Below are positions 28,201-43,200 of a stretch of 64,000 nt of DNA, piece after piece. The stretch is taken from assembly GCA_905147135.1 (NCBI GenBank), contig LR990039.1, forward strand, positions 32,671,708-32,735,707, in the 5' to 3' direction. The translations under genes and the position numbers were made by a program. Within the stretch, counting starts at the first letter, position 1. The number at the start of each line of letters is the position of its first letter. The notes under the pieces are model-generated. The model saw only the letters and a list, made by a program, of their open reading frames with translations, was not told where the DNA came from and did not search any database. This DNA is from Blastobasis lacticolella (Eukaryota > Arthropoda > Insecta > Lepidoptera > Blastobasidae).

Positions 28201-31200
28201 TCGAAAGATTTAAATTTTCTTCAAAAACTCAATCGCATAAGTCACTGAGGACATGATATTTTAGCGATAGCAGTAACAGATAGTTATATGCAAAAGACAA
28301 TAAACCACTGCAAACCACAACGAATGAAGAGGGACAAATTACTTCAACAATTGAGAGACTGATATGGGCGTCACGTAAGATAAACAAAGCAAGCGTAGAG
28401 GCTATAAAAATATTACAGTAGACTACAGTGGCAAACCTACGTACGATTGAACAAAACTCCAGATCTATTAAGGCTCCTAATCCACTCATGAGCACGATGA
28501 CGAATATAAATTTAAAATATCCCATCACCTTTAGGAGTGACTTGCTAGACACTGAAGAGATCCCAGAAGAACTTTTCCATCAGCAGACAGATCATCGAAG
28601 GTACAATATAATTAGGCATGGTACCCTGGTATGTACATAACATGGAAAGTAATATGGCAGATACGAAAGCATCAATTATAAAGCTGATAGATTGCAACAT
28701 CAATACATGTTCGATTACAAATGGGAAGAGGTAAAGGGATGGTCAAAAGGGATGTTATTTAAGAGAAGATTCCCTGTACTCTCAAAGGAATAACCTAATA
28801 ATGTCCTACTCAATAAAGATATATTGACTTTTGAGTTAATTCCGGCTCTACATTCTCAAAACGTATTGTTACTGGTGAGCTTCGGAATGGCACCATTTTC
28901 AGTGGTTTTATTTTTAATTGTATTATTCGTTGGCGTAAATGTATTGTTTCGAAACGGGCTTACTTTGAAGGCGATACAATAATATCGGACGAACTATTAA
29001 ATTTTTGTGCACTATTGACCTTATCCGGTACTTCTTGACGGATTTGTAAGTACTTACTGCTAATGGGTTTGTCTGGGACAGAACCCCACCTATTCAACAT
29101 GCGAAACAATCATTCCTTTTTATCATAGATTTTCAACTACATGCTGACTGTATTACTCAACTGAAATGCATAAGGGAGGGGTTCACTGACATTTTGGATA
29201 TGCCAGCTAGACCGGCTTCCAAGGATTACCCTCAACAAGAAAGTCACCATGCAATATTTACTGCCCAGGAAAGACCGATACGGAGGTTATCTAATGCCCC
29301 TTAAGATTCACGGTCTGAGAGAGTCCATTGCAACGGTGCCTTAACTTCCTTTCTTCCACAATGAATCCCTAACAAGAGATAGCGCAGAAATGATGCGACC
29401 CAAATAGCTAAACCAGTCTGAAGTTGTGGGCTAGTTGTGCTAAGATTAGTCGTGAGGTGAGAGCAAGTTAAACTTGAATCTATGAACTAAGGATAACCAA
29501 ACAAAGGCTTTCTACTGAAACAACATTCATCGTTACGATTTAGAGAACTGATGTTCATTAGTTAATGTAGTTGACATAAAATCTGTCGACAAAATGTTTT
29601 AAATAAAATATATAAGAATATAACAAAGTATAAAACATTGCAAAACGGAATTACAATTCCAGTAAAGTGTGAAATCTAATAATTAAATTTCAAAACATAT
29701 TTAGCTATCAATGGCATCATTACACATCGGCATACCTCGACACTACGTATAATTTGAATAGTACATGTTCTATAGTGGGACTTGAGATACGGATCACAAT
29801 GCGAGAGCAGTACTATTTTATAACTGGACGATGTAAAAACGTTTTGTAAGTATTTTTGCCATCGACTCGATAATAAGAACAATAGCACATTTATCTTCAA
29901 ACTTATGTGTGATAAACAATTTATATTGAGCTATTCCTAATAATAATTGAATTATTCCTGAATTTAATAAGGCTCTTGTTTGGGGCACAACAACAGCAGG
30001 CAGTTATTATACATAGGCAGTACACATCATGAATATTTGATGGACATCCCTTTATATCGACAAATACTTTTCGCAAGATAGAGACATAACTGGGCAATGT
30101 TTGGGACGAATATTTAACAAAGGAAATCCAGGAGAACGACAAATTCGGAGGAGAAAAGGAAGACTTAATTTTTTACTATGCATTACATCATTGGCCGTGT
30201 GGTGTCTGGCAGAGTAGAATGGCATCAACCCCTTACACTCATGGGTGTCGTATAAGGCGACTAATGTTTTCGAGGCAAAAGATCAAGAGTCTCCGTAGTC
30301 TGGAGAATGGGCAGCAGCATTTTCCATTGTTATATTTAAACACTGCGATCTCCAACCCGCCTGCCAAGCGTGGAGATTATGGCAATAACCTCCCCTTTCG
30401 TGGGAAAGGCCCTAAGTCCTGCAGTGGACTGTTACGGGCTGTGATGATGCATTACATCAAAAATATTGGGACGTTAATAAATTTCACAGCGAAATAGAGT
30501 GGCCCTTTTGGCAAAATACGTGCCAAAAATTACGATAACGACCAGTTTGATTGTCTAGATACATTTGTAAATAATTTATTGCAGTTTTGTGTTGAGAGTT
30601 TTGTTATTTAATTACATTAGTGAAGTTATTAAGGTTACTAGCATTTATGTATATTATAACCAGCTGGTTATCGATTGTAGAATGTGTAAGGAATGCGTGT
30701 TAAATATCTTGTTTTATGAGCTATTTGAAACATCTCAGTTATTTTTCTTTGCAAGTATAACAGCAAGGTCGTCAAAAACATAACCGCGGTGTTTCTTACC
30801 ACGGGTAAGTACTTATCTGTATAGTACTACAGATAGATCTTTAAAGATTATGTGTGGCAGTAATAAACATGTTGAAAGGTCTATATGAAAAAGCTGGGAA
30901 TTTCAGACAAATCAGTATCTGCTTTGTAAATATTAAGTAACCTTATTAAGTAATCCCTCAGTGGTTATATTGTGTAAGGCCATCGAGAGTTGATAAAGAT
31001 GTAAGTACTTAAAGAAAATTACCCACGAAAAAGCCGTAACTTTGTAAGCTTTTATTTTCATACTATTTATATCTTAAACTTTCCTGATGAAAACACTACT
31101 AAATGTAAATGGATTGAAGCGACGGGAAGGCCTAAGAGTTGGATCCCAAATAAACACGATAAAATATGCTCTGAATATTTTCTACCGAAATGTTTCCTAA

Positions 31201-34200
31201 GGCGGAGTGCTCATTATACGCATTTACATGATAATGCTATCCCATCTATGCAAATCGCGGTAATTAACGTATTTCATAATAATAATCATATTGGCGTTAA
31301 TGCCCGTTAATCGTGCTTTCGCGCCCGGGACCCGTAGACTTCATTGACTTTTGAAGCTGACCCGGCTGCATTTTTTTCATGGAAAAGCTGTTAACGGGAG
31401 CCTTTGAGCTGGAATTCTTTTTCTGCTCTGTGTATACACAATAAAACAAAAAGCCATTAAGTCGGCTTCCCCGTCTGTGAAGTACATTGACAAGTGAAGG
31501 CGCCTCCGCCGTTTTTTAAAGATTATTTATAGAAATCTATGATAAAATGCCAAAAACCTTTAATAGTGGTGGTGTTCAGAGTCAAAGTTTTTAAGGATAA
31601 TCTGTCAGTGTGCGCATTATACAGAAATTTCACATTCGTTCGAGACGCCGAGGGCAACGCGGTGAAATAAAGACAGAACACAAGCAATTACCATATCATC
31701 AATTGAGACACCGTGCCAACTAAATGTCCACTGTCTTCTTTGTGGCAGCTATATTTAAGTCAATAGTAAACACTGCATAAAATAAGAGGACAGCAGTAAT
31801 GCTCTGTCATCTAAAGGCATAATGTCCACATATTTGTTTGGTGACTGGTCTAGCAATAAATTTAGAATTTAGAGTTTGTGCTCTAATTAAACCTTATATT
31901 GAGTTTTAGCGTGTATTGTGATGTCATTTTGAAATTAGATATTAATATATTGTACTCACTTTTCTATAATAGAGGGACGCAAACGACCAAGAAGGTAACC
32001 TGATGGGAAGGGATCGCTGCCGTCCATTGTCATTCGCAAGACCAGGGATGTCACACCTTCTTTCTTGTGTCCCGGTGTTGTGGGCAGTACCCGTATTTCT
32101 TAGTTTACGCGAGTGGTTTAACAAACACGCATGAATATTTTATTTCTGATTTTTCAATTTCCTTCACGATCAATGACTCGACAAACAGTAGGGGCCAACC
32201 TTTTTGTTTAATTGACTTACATATGGCCAATATATTTAAAGAGTATTATAGTTTTCTTTGGACGGCTTTGCCGATCTCAGGCCGCTGCAAGTTATTATTA
32301 TTGCCGGTATAATACATTCAAGACAATGCCCCAGCGGACCTGCGATTTTGTGCATATACTTTAGGTACTATAGACGACAGTCATCATTATCATTGTGAAT
32401 CAGATGCTGGCAATTTGTCACAGATTTGTATTAAAAGTTTTAGCCAACCAGAGTAACCGTACCTGTTGTAATTTATTTGCTGTATACTACAATTACTACC
32501 ATTGACCTACTACTATTTCGACGATTAATTGAATTTATCCTATTTACAGATACTATTTTGACAATGCCGGAGATATTACACAGATAAAAGAGTTTATGTA
32601 ATAATAAAACTACATTGAAATATGGTACCTATATTCTACTCATCTCTTTGATTGGAATTATGTCCGTAATCAGAAAAACAAGGTTCCGCGCAAAAGGGTC
32701 GTTTGACAGAAGACACAATTTTTTTTCATTTTAATACGAATCGTTATCTGAAACTTTTTAAGTAAAACCTGTCAATACACGTTAAATCAGCAATTTCTTC
32801 AACATATTCTTTAAAAACCCAAGAACTTGTTTGTAAATAGCAGACAATAAAGCAGTGCTTTGCAGTCATGTTTCCAGTGGTACCTATTAGCCATTTTGTG
32901 TATTGTCCAATCCTGACGCTCGAACACAACACACAAAATACTACAATGTCATAATCGTAAGGTTACGTAAGACAGATTCAGTTATTAAGTTTAAACGACA
33001 AACGCCTACATTGTTCGTATATCGATTTCCTATATCGATATAACAATTTATGCCTCTCCACACGCTTGTAGTTTACCGTCCCATTGCATTTACATTAATT
33101 ACACATTCAATATGTATGCTTTCATTACGAAATTTATTTATAGTGTTCAAAGTTATAATTAAAACATTAGTATTCGTAGGCAAACAAAACAAAGATTGAA
33201 ATAGAGTATATACAAGCTTTAAGAAAAACGATAGACGATAACCCATATATCACATCCTACAATAAAGATGTGCTGCAGCTCGTTATGAAACTTCTCTCCC
33301 AATTCTAAAATAATTTGTGCCACACGACGTTCGAATAAAAACTTTGACATTTACAAACCTAGAATCTGTTACGATTGCAAATAAAAGCGAAACCACTGCC
33401 GAGATAGTTAGGCAGCGAGCAACCGCTCGATTTGAGCTATAATTTGTATCCTCCGAAAGATCTTAGGCGCCACACGACTGAGGCTGTTTATTTCAAAATA
33501 CAGCGTATTGGTTTGGTACGGCTAGGTATGTATAGAAACAAAACTGAGCTGGACAACAATCAGAGGCGTCAGACAGAGGGTGCGCCACGGCGGACGCCCC
33601 GCCGTCATAACGGGACGTAAAGTGCGCGTTGTGGCTTTATTATTGTATTAAAATGTAAATGGTTGACGAGTGACGCGGTCGCGATGATGGGCCGCGGTGG
33701 TGTGGGACGCGCACCAGGTGGTCGCCTACAAATACTTTGTAGACCAATATGGTCAGGCAAATTTATCGATATTGTAATAGGCGAGGCCACTTAATTCGAT
33801 AGTATGCACGGGTAATTGTTGCAACTACAACTTACCTTTTTTACAGCTACGTGTGATGTTTGGGGACCAGGACCTAGGGTTGCCAACCCTACTATATAAT
33901 ATAGTATCCTACTGTACCTACTATAAATTATAAATTGAAATATAGTAGGCGAAACTACTATATTTTATTAGCAAAACATTACCACTTACCGCAAAACGGA
34001 ACGCGTCCATAAGATCCCAAAAAAAAAAACTTTTTCCTGACGCAAATCGAATATTTCAGAACGATCTTGGGTCTTGGCATTTGTATGACATGACGTCGAA
34101 CTTAAGTAAAATAAAACAAAACAGCTATGAAGCTCAATGTAGCAGAAAATATACATTTAAGAAATAATTTTTTTGGTTAATTCCCTACCTACTATATTTT

Positions 34201-37200
34201 GATGGCTTCTTAACCTGAAAATACTATATTTGGTCTAAAAAAAGTTGGCAACCCTACATAATTTTCCGATAAATGCCACATTACCAAAAATGTCTACGAA
34301 TCCCAAATAAATGATCGAGCCACATCGATTTAATGTAACTTTGCAGTGGCAGCAGCTATGGCGAGTAGGAGCACGTTCAATCCTTATAGAACAATCTCTG
34401 GTCTCACAGGCAATGGCTTCATACACTCATTTCATTGGACAAGCTCCCTGCTGTGCGGTTATGAATGAACCCGTCGCGCACTCACACCTCGCCCCCATTA
34501 TGCAACGGGATATCACCGGTATCGTGAGATGTCAGAATTACCGAAACAACAAGCAAATCAAATAGGTACGTATTTGCTTTATAATTAATTCCATAACCGA
34601 GGGAAGTGATATATATATTTTTATTGTAAATTAAGATATGTATGTACACAGATATGTACACACCAACAAGTGTGGTACGTCTTCTACTTTGTGACTATTG
34701 CATAGAAATAATAGTTTTATACAAGAGTACTTTTATTTTATAAAATAGACACACGGGCCCAATGCGAAGCAATCAAAAATATTTTTAAACGAAAACGCTG
34801 ATGCAACATGTTTAATTCAGATCGCTCTTTACAAAAGAAAGCTAAAATACATCCGATTCCTACTGAGCTCTTTTAAAAATATGACTTCATATAAACGAAC
34901 GATTAAATTAAAACGTGTGGTACCGTCGCGCAGCGCAAAGCGTTGCGCCCATTTCTACAGCATTAATTCTCCATGCAGAAGATATTCCAATTTAACCGTT
35001 TGCTAATAAGGTGGGCACGCGAAAGGCTAATTAAGGCTTTCGCGGTTCGTTGTAAATCACTAGGCGCAGACGTTCGGCGGCGAGTGGGCGGGGCACCGGG
35101 ACCACACAGGCCCTCAACCTAGTACTAGGACGATAGGTACTAGCTAGAGCTATCTCACTGGCTGAACCCGACACGCAATAGCCACTTAACCCGTTCAATA
35201 GGCTGGAATGGCCACCGTATAACAGGATAAGAATTAAAAAAATAGATTCCGAAAATTATTGAAAATATACAAATTACTTTACGGCATCCTGACCATCGTA
35301 AATGATGGTAAAAAATTGGGCAACCGAAAGAAGACACAGTATCGCAGATGACCCACATCCCGTGAGGCTAAAACCGGCGACCAATTCGCATGATGTGGAA
35401 ACTATGGGATATAAGGGCACAAAGGACTATAAAATCGTAAAAGTAAGAGACGTAATTGTCATTATTGGCATATCAAACTGAAGGCCCGGCGAGGTGAATC
35501 CCGAAGCTCCTTTCAGTGGAATAAGAAATCACTCCTCCTACCAATTCACGTTACCAATCGTTGCCAATCGCTACTTCAATACTGTTAGGGTTGGTATGGA
35601 GCATCGGTGCATGAAGATTACATACCTATGCAGAAACTCTGCGATGCCAACCTGCTTGCTTGTCTGAGATAAAGAAATTCTTTTTCTGACTCCTGTCACG
35701 CAATTGAAAAATGTTCTGTCTATAAATCGAATTGAATTAAAATACCTTGCCATTATGAATTTAAAAAATCACCATAACACCTTCAGACGCTTCACTACTC
35801 TCTCTGCTCAAAAGATCATCTCTTTTACTTCCAATAAGTACCACAACACAAGTATAACATTTCTTGGAGCACATATTAACAATTCTACAAAATGCATAAG
35901 CCGGAATACATTTTCACTAAATTGATTGAGATATACAAACTTCGCAAATCAATTCTGAACGTTTCTAAATTAACTTGATCACCGAATACGCATTGCCTTA
36001 GGTGCAACATTAAAATCTCTTTTATTTTCTTATCGTCATTCAAGCGACTCACCAGTAGGCATAAGTACATCACCACCATCACTATGCTATTGTTTTAATT
36101 ATCGGATGTAATTGTGTTTTTTGTCAAACTATTGTGCCTAATGGAATGATAAGAAACGACGTTACGTATGATTCAAAGAGCGATCACCCAATGTACCTTA
36201 GGATATTAGATCATCAATTTTGTTACAGTATGGTCTGTATGTACATGAATGAAATGAAAACAAAACTTGTTATTTGCCCAGGCGTTCCATCCATTTTTAA
36301 ATACTAGGGCCTAACAGTATGTACCTACGGCTGCTTACCTAAAAGTACTTATAAATAAAAAATAATCATCTTGGCGTTACTGTCCCGGTTGTGCTCTCGC
36401 GCACGAGGGCCCGGGGTCCGCCTTGAACGTGATCCAGGATTCGGCAGATCAGGTAATTACAGTGGAGCTACTGCCATCTGACCTCCATGAACCTGACCAG
36501 ATTGGATCATGGTTACACATCCAGTCGCCTGAATGTGCAGGTTTCATCACGATGTTTACCCTCACCGTAAGAGCATCGGTTAGTATCAACTAATGTACAT
36601 AACTCAGAAAACAGTCATAGGTACATGGCCGGAGCGGGATTCGAACCCGGGACCTCTGGCTTACGAGTTGCATACTCTAACCGCTCGGCCACCGACGCTC
36701 TCACCTAAAAGTACTTAATAGGCCAAAATTAATTCACTAGCTTACGATTTCAAACCGATTGCATGTTTTACAAAACTGGGTATATACCTACATATTCATG
36801 CTATCTGTACAATACAACAATTTTACACACGTGAAGCCAACACAAGTAGTACTTAATCGACTAAAAGAGGCGCAAAACAAATATCAGATAATGAGACATC
36901 TAAAAAATACAATAATGAGATAGTAGGAGCACCAGTAATCTCTGTAGAAGCCCATTGACTTTAATGACTAAATTAACATAATGTTATTTTTATGCCCACG
37001 ATTTAATTTTTGAACAGTTTTTGTGCAAATAAATTAGTAATAAGCATGATTCGAATATATATTTACGAATATAGTAGTTGATACACTTATATCCATTTTT
37101 TATTTGACTATAAAGGTTATGTACGACTCGTATAACTAGTATACCAGTTACCTCGCACATTAGTGTTCTGCTTATGTTCAGTATTAAATCTACAGTTCGT

Positions 37201-40200
37201 AACCTACTCCAAAAACCAGTTATCATGCGACATTTATCCAATCATTACGACATAATTGACACACGAACTAAACATCCAGACTCCAAAATGTTGATAAAAG
37301 AGCCTCAATCATTACATATGTCCATGCCTCGGCAACCAGAAAATTACATTAAGAACAGATATGAGAGCGCCTCCCTGAACTCGCCAAAAACATTGAACTT
37401 AAGCCATTATTCTCGACTGAGGCTAATATTGAGAAGGATAGTCTGATGGGCGAGCTCATTAGAATAGCTCATGTAATAATTGCTGAGGATTTTTGTAAAT
37501 CAATATAATAGTACTTACCACGCAATCCTAAATAGATGTCAAAACTGACGAGGCAAGCAAGATGCCCGCCCAGTCAGGTAATTTTAAAAAGATATCCATT
37601 TAATAAATTATTGCATGTGGCGAATGGAACGCCGAGACTTTATTTGGCCATTGAATGGTCATTTGCAACATTAGAAAAATGAAGGATGGCACAAATCAAC
37701 ATATACTAAACCGTCATCTTAGATCATCAACAAGCATCGCCGAATGGGTGAGGAACGCCGAGACTTTATTTGGCCATTGAATGGTCATTTGCAACATTAG
37801 AAAAATGAAGGATGGCACAATCCAACATATACTAAACCGTCATCTTAGATCATCAACAAGCATCGCCGAATGGGTGATTCCCATTGTAGAACGACTCCTT
37901 CATTGGGACTCCCCATCCTTCCTTACGTACAACTCAACAGGAACGACTGTGTAACGAGTCGTCGTAGAAGCGTTTGGCGGTGTGTTTTGACAGCCTGACT
38001 CCGGAGTGACAGCTAGTTAATCTGCGGCGTGGGTTTGTGCTTTTGGAAACTTCTTTGTCCGTGGTAATGAAAGTTTGTTACGAACAAAAAAGGGATTGGA
38101 ATGTTAGCGAACTTCATGGTTATAGAAAAGCGGCCCTGTATCACGAGGAGTGGAAAATTGGGAAAGTCTTTTGCTCAACAGTGGAATGATGTAGGCTAAT
38201 ATGAATACTTTAGCTTTAAAATTTGTAAGTTCACTTGATTTTTATTATTTAAGATTATTTAAAAATTTTTGTGAACGCAGAAAAATGCCGAAGTGTGCAA
38301 TATTATTTTGCCAAAACAACCAATCATGGATAAATATATTGATATAAGGCTACGTTATTTAACGAAGAAAAAAAACGCTGTCTTGTCAATAAGGCGTAAA
38401 TCGAACAAAAACGTATTGTTTTAGGGCAATAAAATAACTAACTAAAACCAGGGAGACAGAGAAAGAGTTAAGAGTTAGAGTTAGAGAGAGCTTCCATAGT
38501 AAGAGTAAGACAAGAGGACGGGTTAGGCAATTATATTCCGATTTATGAGACCTATTGTCTGTCGTGTCCAACCATGAGCCGCGGGAGTCAGAGAAAGACC
38601 ACCAGCAATATCTCGTCCGATATTTAGTTGGATTCGAGCACGGCTACTGATTTCGCTAAGAAAGGAGAGGATTTTCTAGACAATAAATTATATAAGCACA
38701 GCTGTTTTTACTCGTTGGGTGAACATTTTACTTTGAAAGATGTACTAAATACTAATACATGCGAAGAATGGCACTACAGACTTAGGGGGTTCAGCTTCAT
38801 TCAGGCAGACGTGACAGATGGGAGCATGACCGACGACGAAGAGACGTCGGCGTCGCCTTCGCTGCAGTGGGTGAGAGTACACTGACATGACAGCGATACA
38901 TGAACCATTTTTCATTATTTAGGTAAATACTTCAATTAACTTTAATCATAAGATTTTGTTCAAAATGTAGTATAATTAATTTAGGTAAGTACAAATTATT
39001 AATTATGATTGTCTCAATGACAATCTTGACAGTCTTGTCCCTGTTTCTCGTTCGGTTTCGCAAATAACTGCAGAGGAATGACAATTCTTTCATCGTAACA
39101 CGTGACTGTATAAAAATTTCCCCTTTAAATGTATAACGACACAGTATGAATAACATAAAAATCCTCAATCGAAGGCTTTAGTTGTAGTAGTTTAACAAAT
39201 CACTTACCGCTTTTCATAAATAAACATCCTTAGCATCAGTAACAATCTTGTACTGTTTGGTTCTCTTTATTTATTTATTGGATTACGTGCTTTGATTTAA
39301 GAAAAGCAAAAGAAAAGTCAACAACAGAAAAGGGAAAAAATACGAAAATATAGACGAGGAAATAAATTCGACAATAAACGCCATGAAATCCGGAAAACAT
39401 TGCGTGGTGTTCCACGCAATGTTTGCATAGAAATTATTCGCCCATATGCAATCTAAATGAGAGCAAAGAAAGAAGGCTCTTCAAAACATAAAAAAAATAT
39501 TTTTGCATGAATAATTTATTTGTGTAATTTTGTTGAATACTATTTATGATACTATTTATGTTTTTGTTAATTCTACGTAGTGACATTGCGATCTTTTGTT
39601 TTAATTACATTTTTTTTATTATTATTTATCTTAGCTACTCGTTGCGCATTAAGAAATGCTTTTCCCCCATCGCAACTATACAAGTTTTGGAAGTTCTTAT
39701 TCTTTCTTTGTAAAGTTGCGGTTAACGAAGAATATTTCTTGGTTCGCAACTGGTTGCGAATTGCAGTTGCAAAATTCGGCCGAGATGGATTATTGCGAGA
39801 GTTAGGCCTCCCGCTACATAAAAATTCCTGAATCTGATCTTAAATGTGCGATACAGTACAGTTGAAGAGTCTAAGTGCATTACCACTTTTATATATGTTC
39901 TTAAGTAAAAATATTACAAGCTTTTGTCGTGCGGTACAGTAGTCATCAAGACCATTCCAAAGAGCCCAAACAGGATGTGGTTATCTTGTTGTGTTCAGGA
40001 GTTCCTATGGTGACCTTCCGTCCATCATCATCAGACCTTGAATCACCAAATGAACGATATAGATCACCTGGGGGTATAGTACTCATTAAGACTATTCCGA
40101 AGAGAATAAACGCAATGGTGTTACCTTATTGCGTTAATTAATGCCTATGACCACCTTCCGACTCTCCGATAAGACCAGCTCCATGGTACCATTTTAATGC

Positions 40201-43200
40201 ATTGTCATCCAATTTACATAGGTATACTAAATTTCAGCTCAATTGAACACCGGGAAGTGAGTCAAATTAGGCTTGCAACATTTGCCCCGAACATTACATA
40301 GTTACAAACATTGAAAATCAAATAAAAGCTTGTAAAAATATTATTTGCAGCTTATTAGTTGTCTCTGAGCCACCAACTCATCCTTGTCCCTCAGGTCTTC
40401 ATTTATTTAATAAATTAAAATTTCTTTCGGGTAATTCCATATTTTGTCTTATAAATTTCAACAAAAAATTGTTGACGATTCAGCATTCGAATTTTATTTG
40501 GATTGTTGTTCTATAAATTAAAATAATATAACGATATAGCCTAATACATAGTGATATGCCCTGATATAACTTTTTTTTATATTATATTATATTTACCCAT
40601 AATTATATAACTTTTATTTTTAACCAAATTTTATTTTAATGAAGTCTGTTGTTTGCTTCCATTACATTCAAAATTAAAATTAAACTTTTTTATTGAATTG
40701 AAAAAGCTCAAGAAGCTCTACATCGTACCAAAAATATATCCCAAACCGATAGCATAATTATTTTTCTTTTGAAATGTCCTCTATTCCGTTTCCAACGATA
40801 TGCTACATGGTAAATACAAACCCTTTTGAACTCTCCCAAAGCAACAAACGGTCGTCCATGGTAAGCAATACGTTAGGAGCACTGAAACACAATCACACCT
40901 TTGACAAAAAAATCCTAGCCAAAACTAACCTTGAGGAAATCACAATCGTCCTCTCTCGGGCCTCTACGATCCCACAGAATGTCCTATTCAGCTAATTTAT
41001 GTCCTGCTAATGGGTATAACGAATTGGTTAGTTTCGTTTTGTAGGGGCAGAGTCCTTACTGTAGACGATTTAAAATTATCTGGTCGATATCTTGAGAGTC
41101 ATGTATAAGGTAGTCCTTAAACATCTAAATGGTTCGAGATTTCATTATTACATTTTCTATTTATGACATCATATATCAATTGTATAACATAACATCGTCG
41201 ACAACTGAACTTCAAAAGCGCTATCCGCTTTGATTATTCATGAGTTTATCAGGTGGGGGTTACACCCATTATATTTCTTAAAGAAACAACGATATAAAAC
41301 AACACAAATCCCTTTACCGCAATTAGGGTACAATTTTAGTAGTACACTTTAAACGTTGGGTATGCCACAAACATAGGTATAGTGTTCCAATAGATATCGA
41401 TTATAATCGAACGCCAAGCATACAAGTTAAACTGGCCGGCTGTTAAAAAAGCTCTATTATCACGCAAATCTGGTTAGTTATGTAACAGTTATCTTAGGTA
41501 TCTGGCGGCGCCGAAAGCCGACCGACCAATCATATCGTATCAGTGATCTTGATTGAGATTTATTAGGCACATCGACTGTGTCGGCTCGCTCTATATAAAT
41601 CAACCTCCGACATCACCACCTTAGTAGTGCCGGCGCTGGACCCAGAGCCTCCCTTCGCGCAGCCGCCGCAAGGTCCAAACTATCATGCCCCAAAGCGCAG
41701 TTCAACAGCGGCAAATTGGTAATGGAGCCTATCTTTCCGGTTTATAAACTGAATCGTTGATGATGATTTGTTTTGACCATTCGTTAACGCTTCTTGCCCT
41801 TGTTCGGTTTGTAAAATATGAAATTATAATGCGTCCTATTGACGGCGGCGCCGCGCGGAACATCTAAACAGGAACTGTTTCAAAGGATGGACAACGCGTA
41901 TGTGGCACAATTTGCAGTGCTTCATTCTTCGATTAGCAAACCTCATTAACATACTCCGTGAATTGTCACGTTGCGTTATGACGTTGACAATATTATTCAC
42001 CTTAAATAAAACATATTCAAATAATCAGAAAAACTAGTGACTACTTTTTGTCTAACAATTCAGCAATTCGATGATGAAAATGCATAATAATTCTTGCGAA
42101 TTTCGTCATACGTCAACGTCATATATAACGGATAACATGGACGTTTTATGTCAACACAGAACTTTTATACGTTATTACATTATTACGTATTATTTAAACA
42201 CAATTTAAGTTTTATTTCGCTATCAAAGTTGCACGCATTCATTTCTGTGAGTGTAATATGTTAATTATTTTAACACTTTCTTTGTCGTGTGAAAGATGCT
42301 GCGGACTATTTTCTATGATTTTTATGAACATATTTATTGACTATGTCACTTCAAAACGTTTATTGAATTACAAGAACCACAACAACAATGTTTAGATTGA
42401 GATCTCGGTATATAAACCTACGAGTTGAATCAAATAGTGATGCTTGCTTGATGGGGCGATATTTGTTTTGAAATGTTCGGGACCTAAGGGTAAGCCGCAG
42501 CCGATTGACGAAAAGATGCTTATCGGTAAACAATGAGTGTGGCTGCGCGCGCGCAGGTCAACGTGTTCCTATTCGAGAGACATCGAATTATACAACATTA
42601 TTGTCGTTATATTACTTTGAGTGTTTTTCCTTAAATACTAAGTCATTATTATTGTTTTTTCCTGGATGCGTATAAATAAGTTACTGTTCTAATCATTAAT
42701 ACAGAGTGGTCTCTTTACGAAAGCGGTAACATACATCCATATGTGCATTTCGAATCACGAACAGCGTAGGTAATATTAAATCCACTAAAAATAAATTTCT
42801 TAGGGCATGTAAGCTCAAGACAATAAACGGACACAAAAAGATCAATTTACAGTAATATTACATTGCAAAACCTTTACGTCAGCGAGCCCAAATAACACGA
42901 GAATTAATTTGATCAAGCCATTAAACAAAGTTCATTGTCCTCAAGTTTGAATGAAGAGAGCTCTAGATAATGTCGGATCCACCCCGAACGAACATATTTG
43001 TTCCAACTACCAACAAGACGCACCATTTCATTCGTTAGGGTTCCCTGTGTTAACCCTCAATAAATACCAAGAAGCCAACCTTAAACTCTCACTTAAAGAC
43101 TCTTCGGCTGTATTCGAAATTTAAATTGATTAATTCCGTGTCAGCATTGGCCGGTAAAAACTAATTTGTATTGTGCGTTTTTATTTCTTTAAAGAATGAT

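Noticed and set aside
36625..36700. tRNA-Ser/Leu-like sequence on the minus strand
   Set aside because: A and B boxes are good but the ends cannot pair as an acceptor stem, and it continues into a SINE body shared with 51966-52250.
39580..39831. 83-codon ORF with hydrophobic start
   Set aside because: The start is a poly-T-derived Phe/Leu run and the rest has no recognised features.
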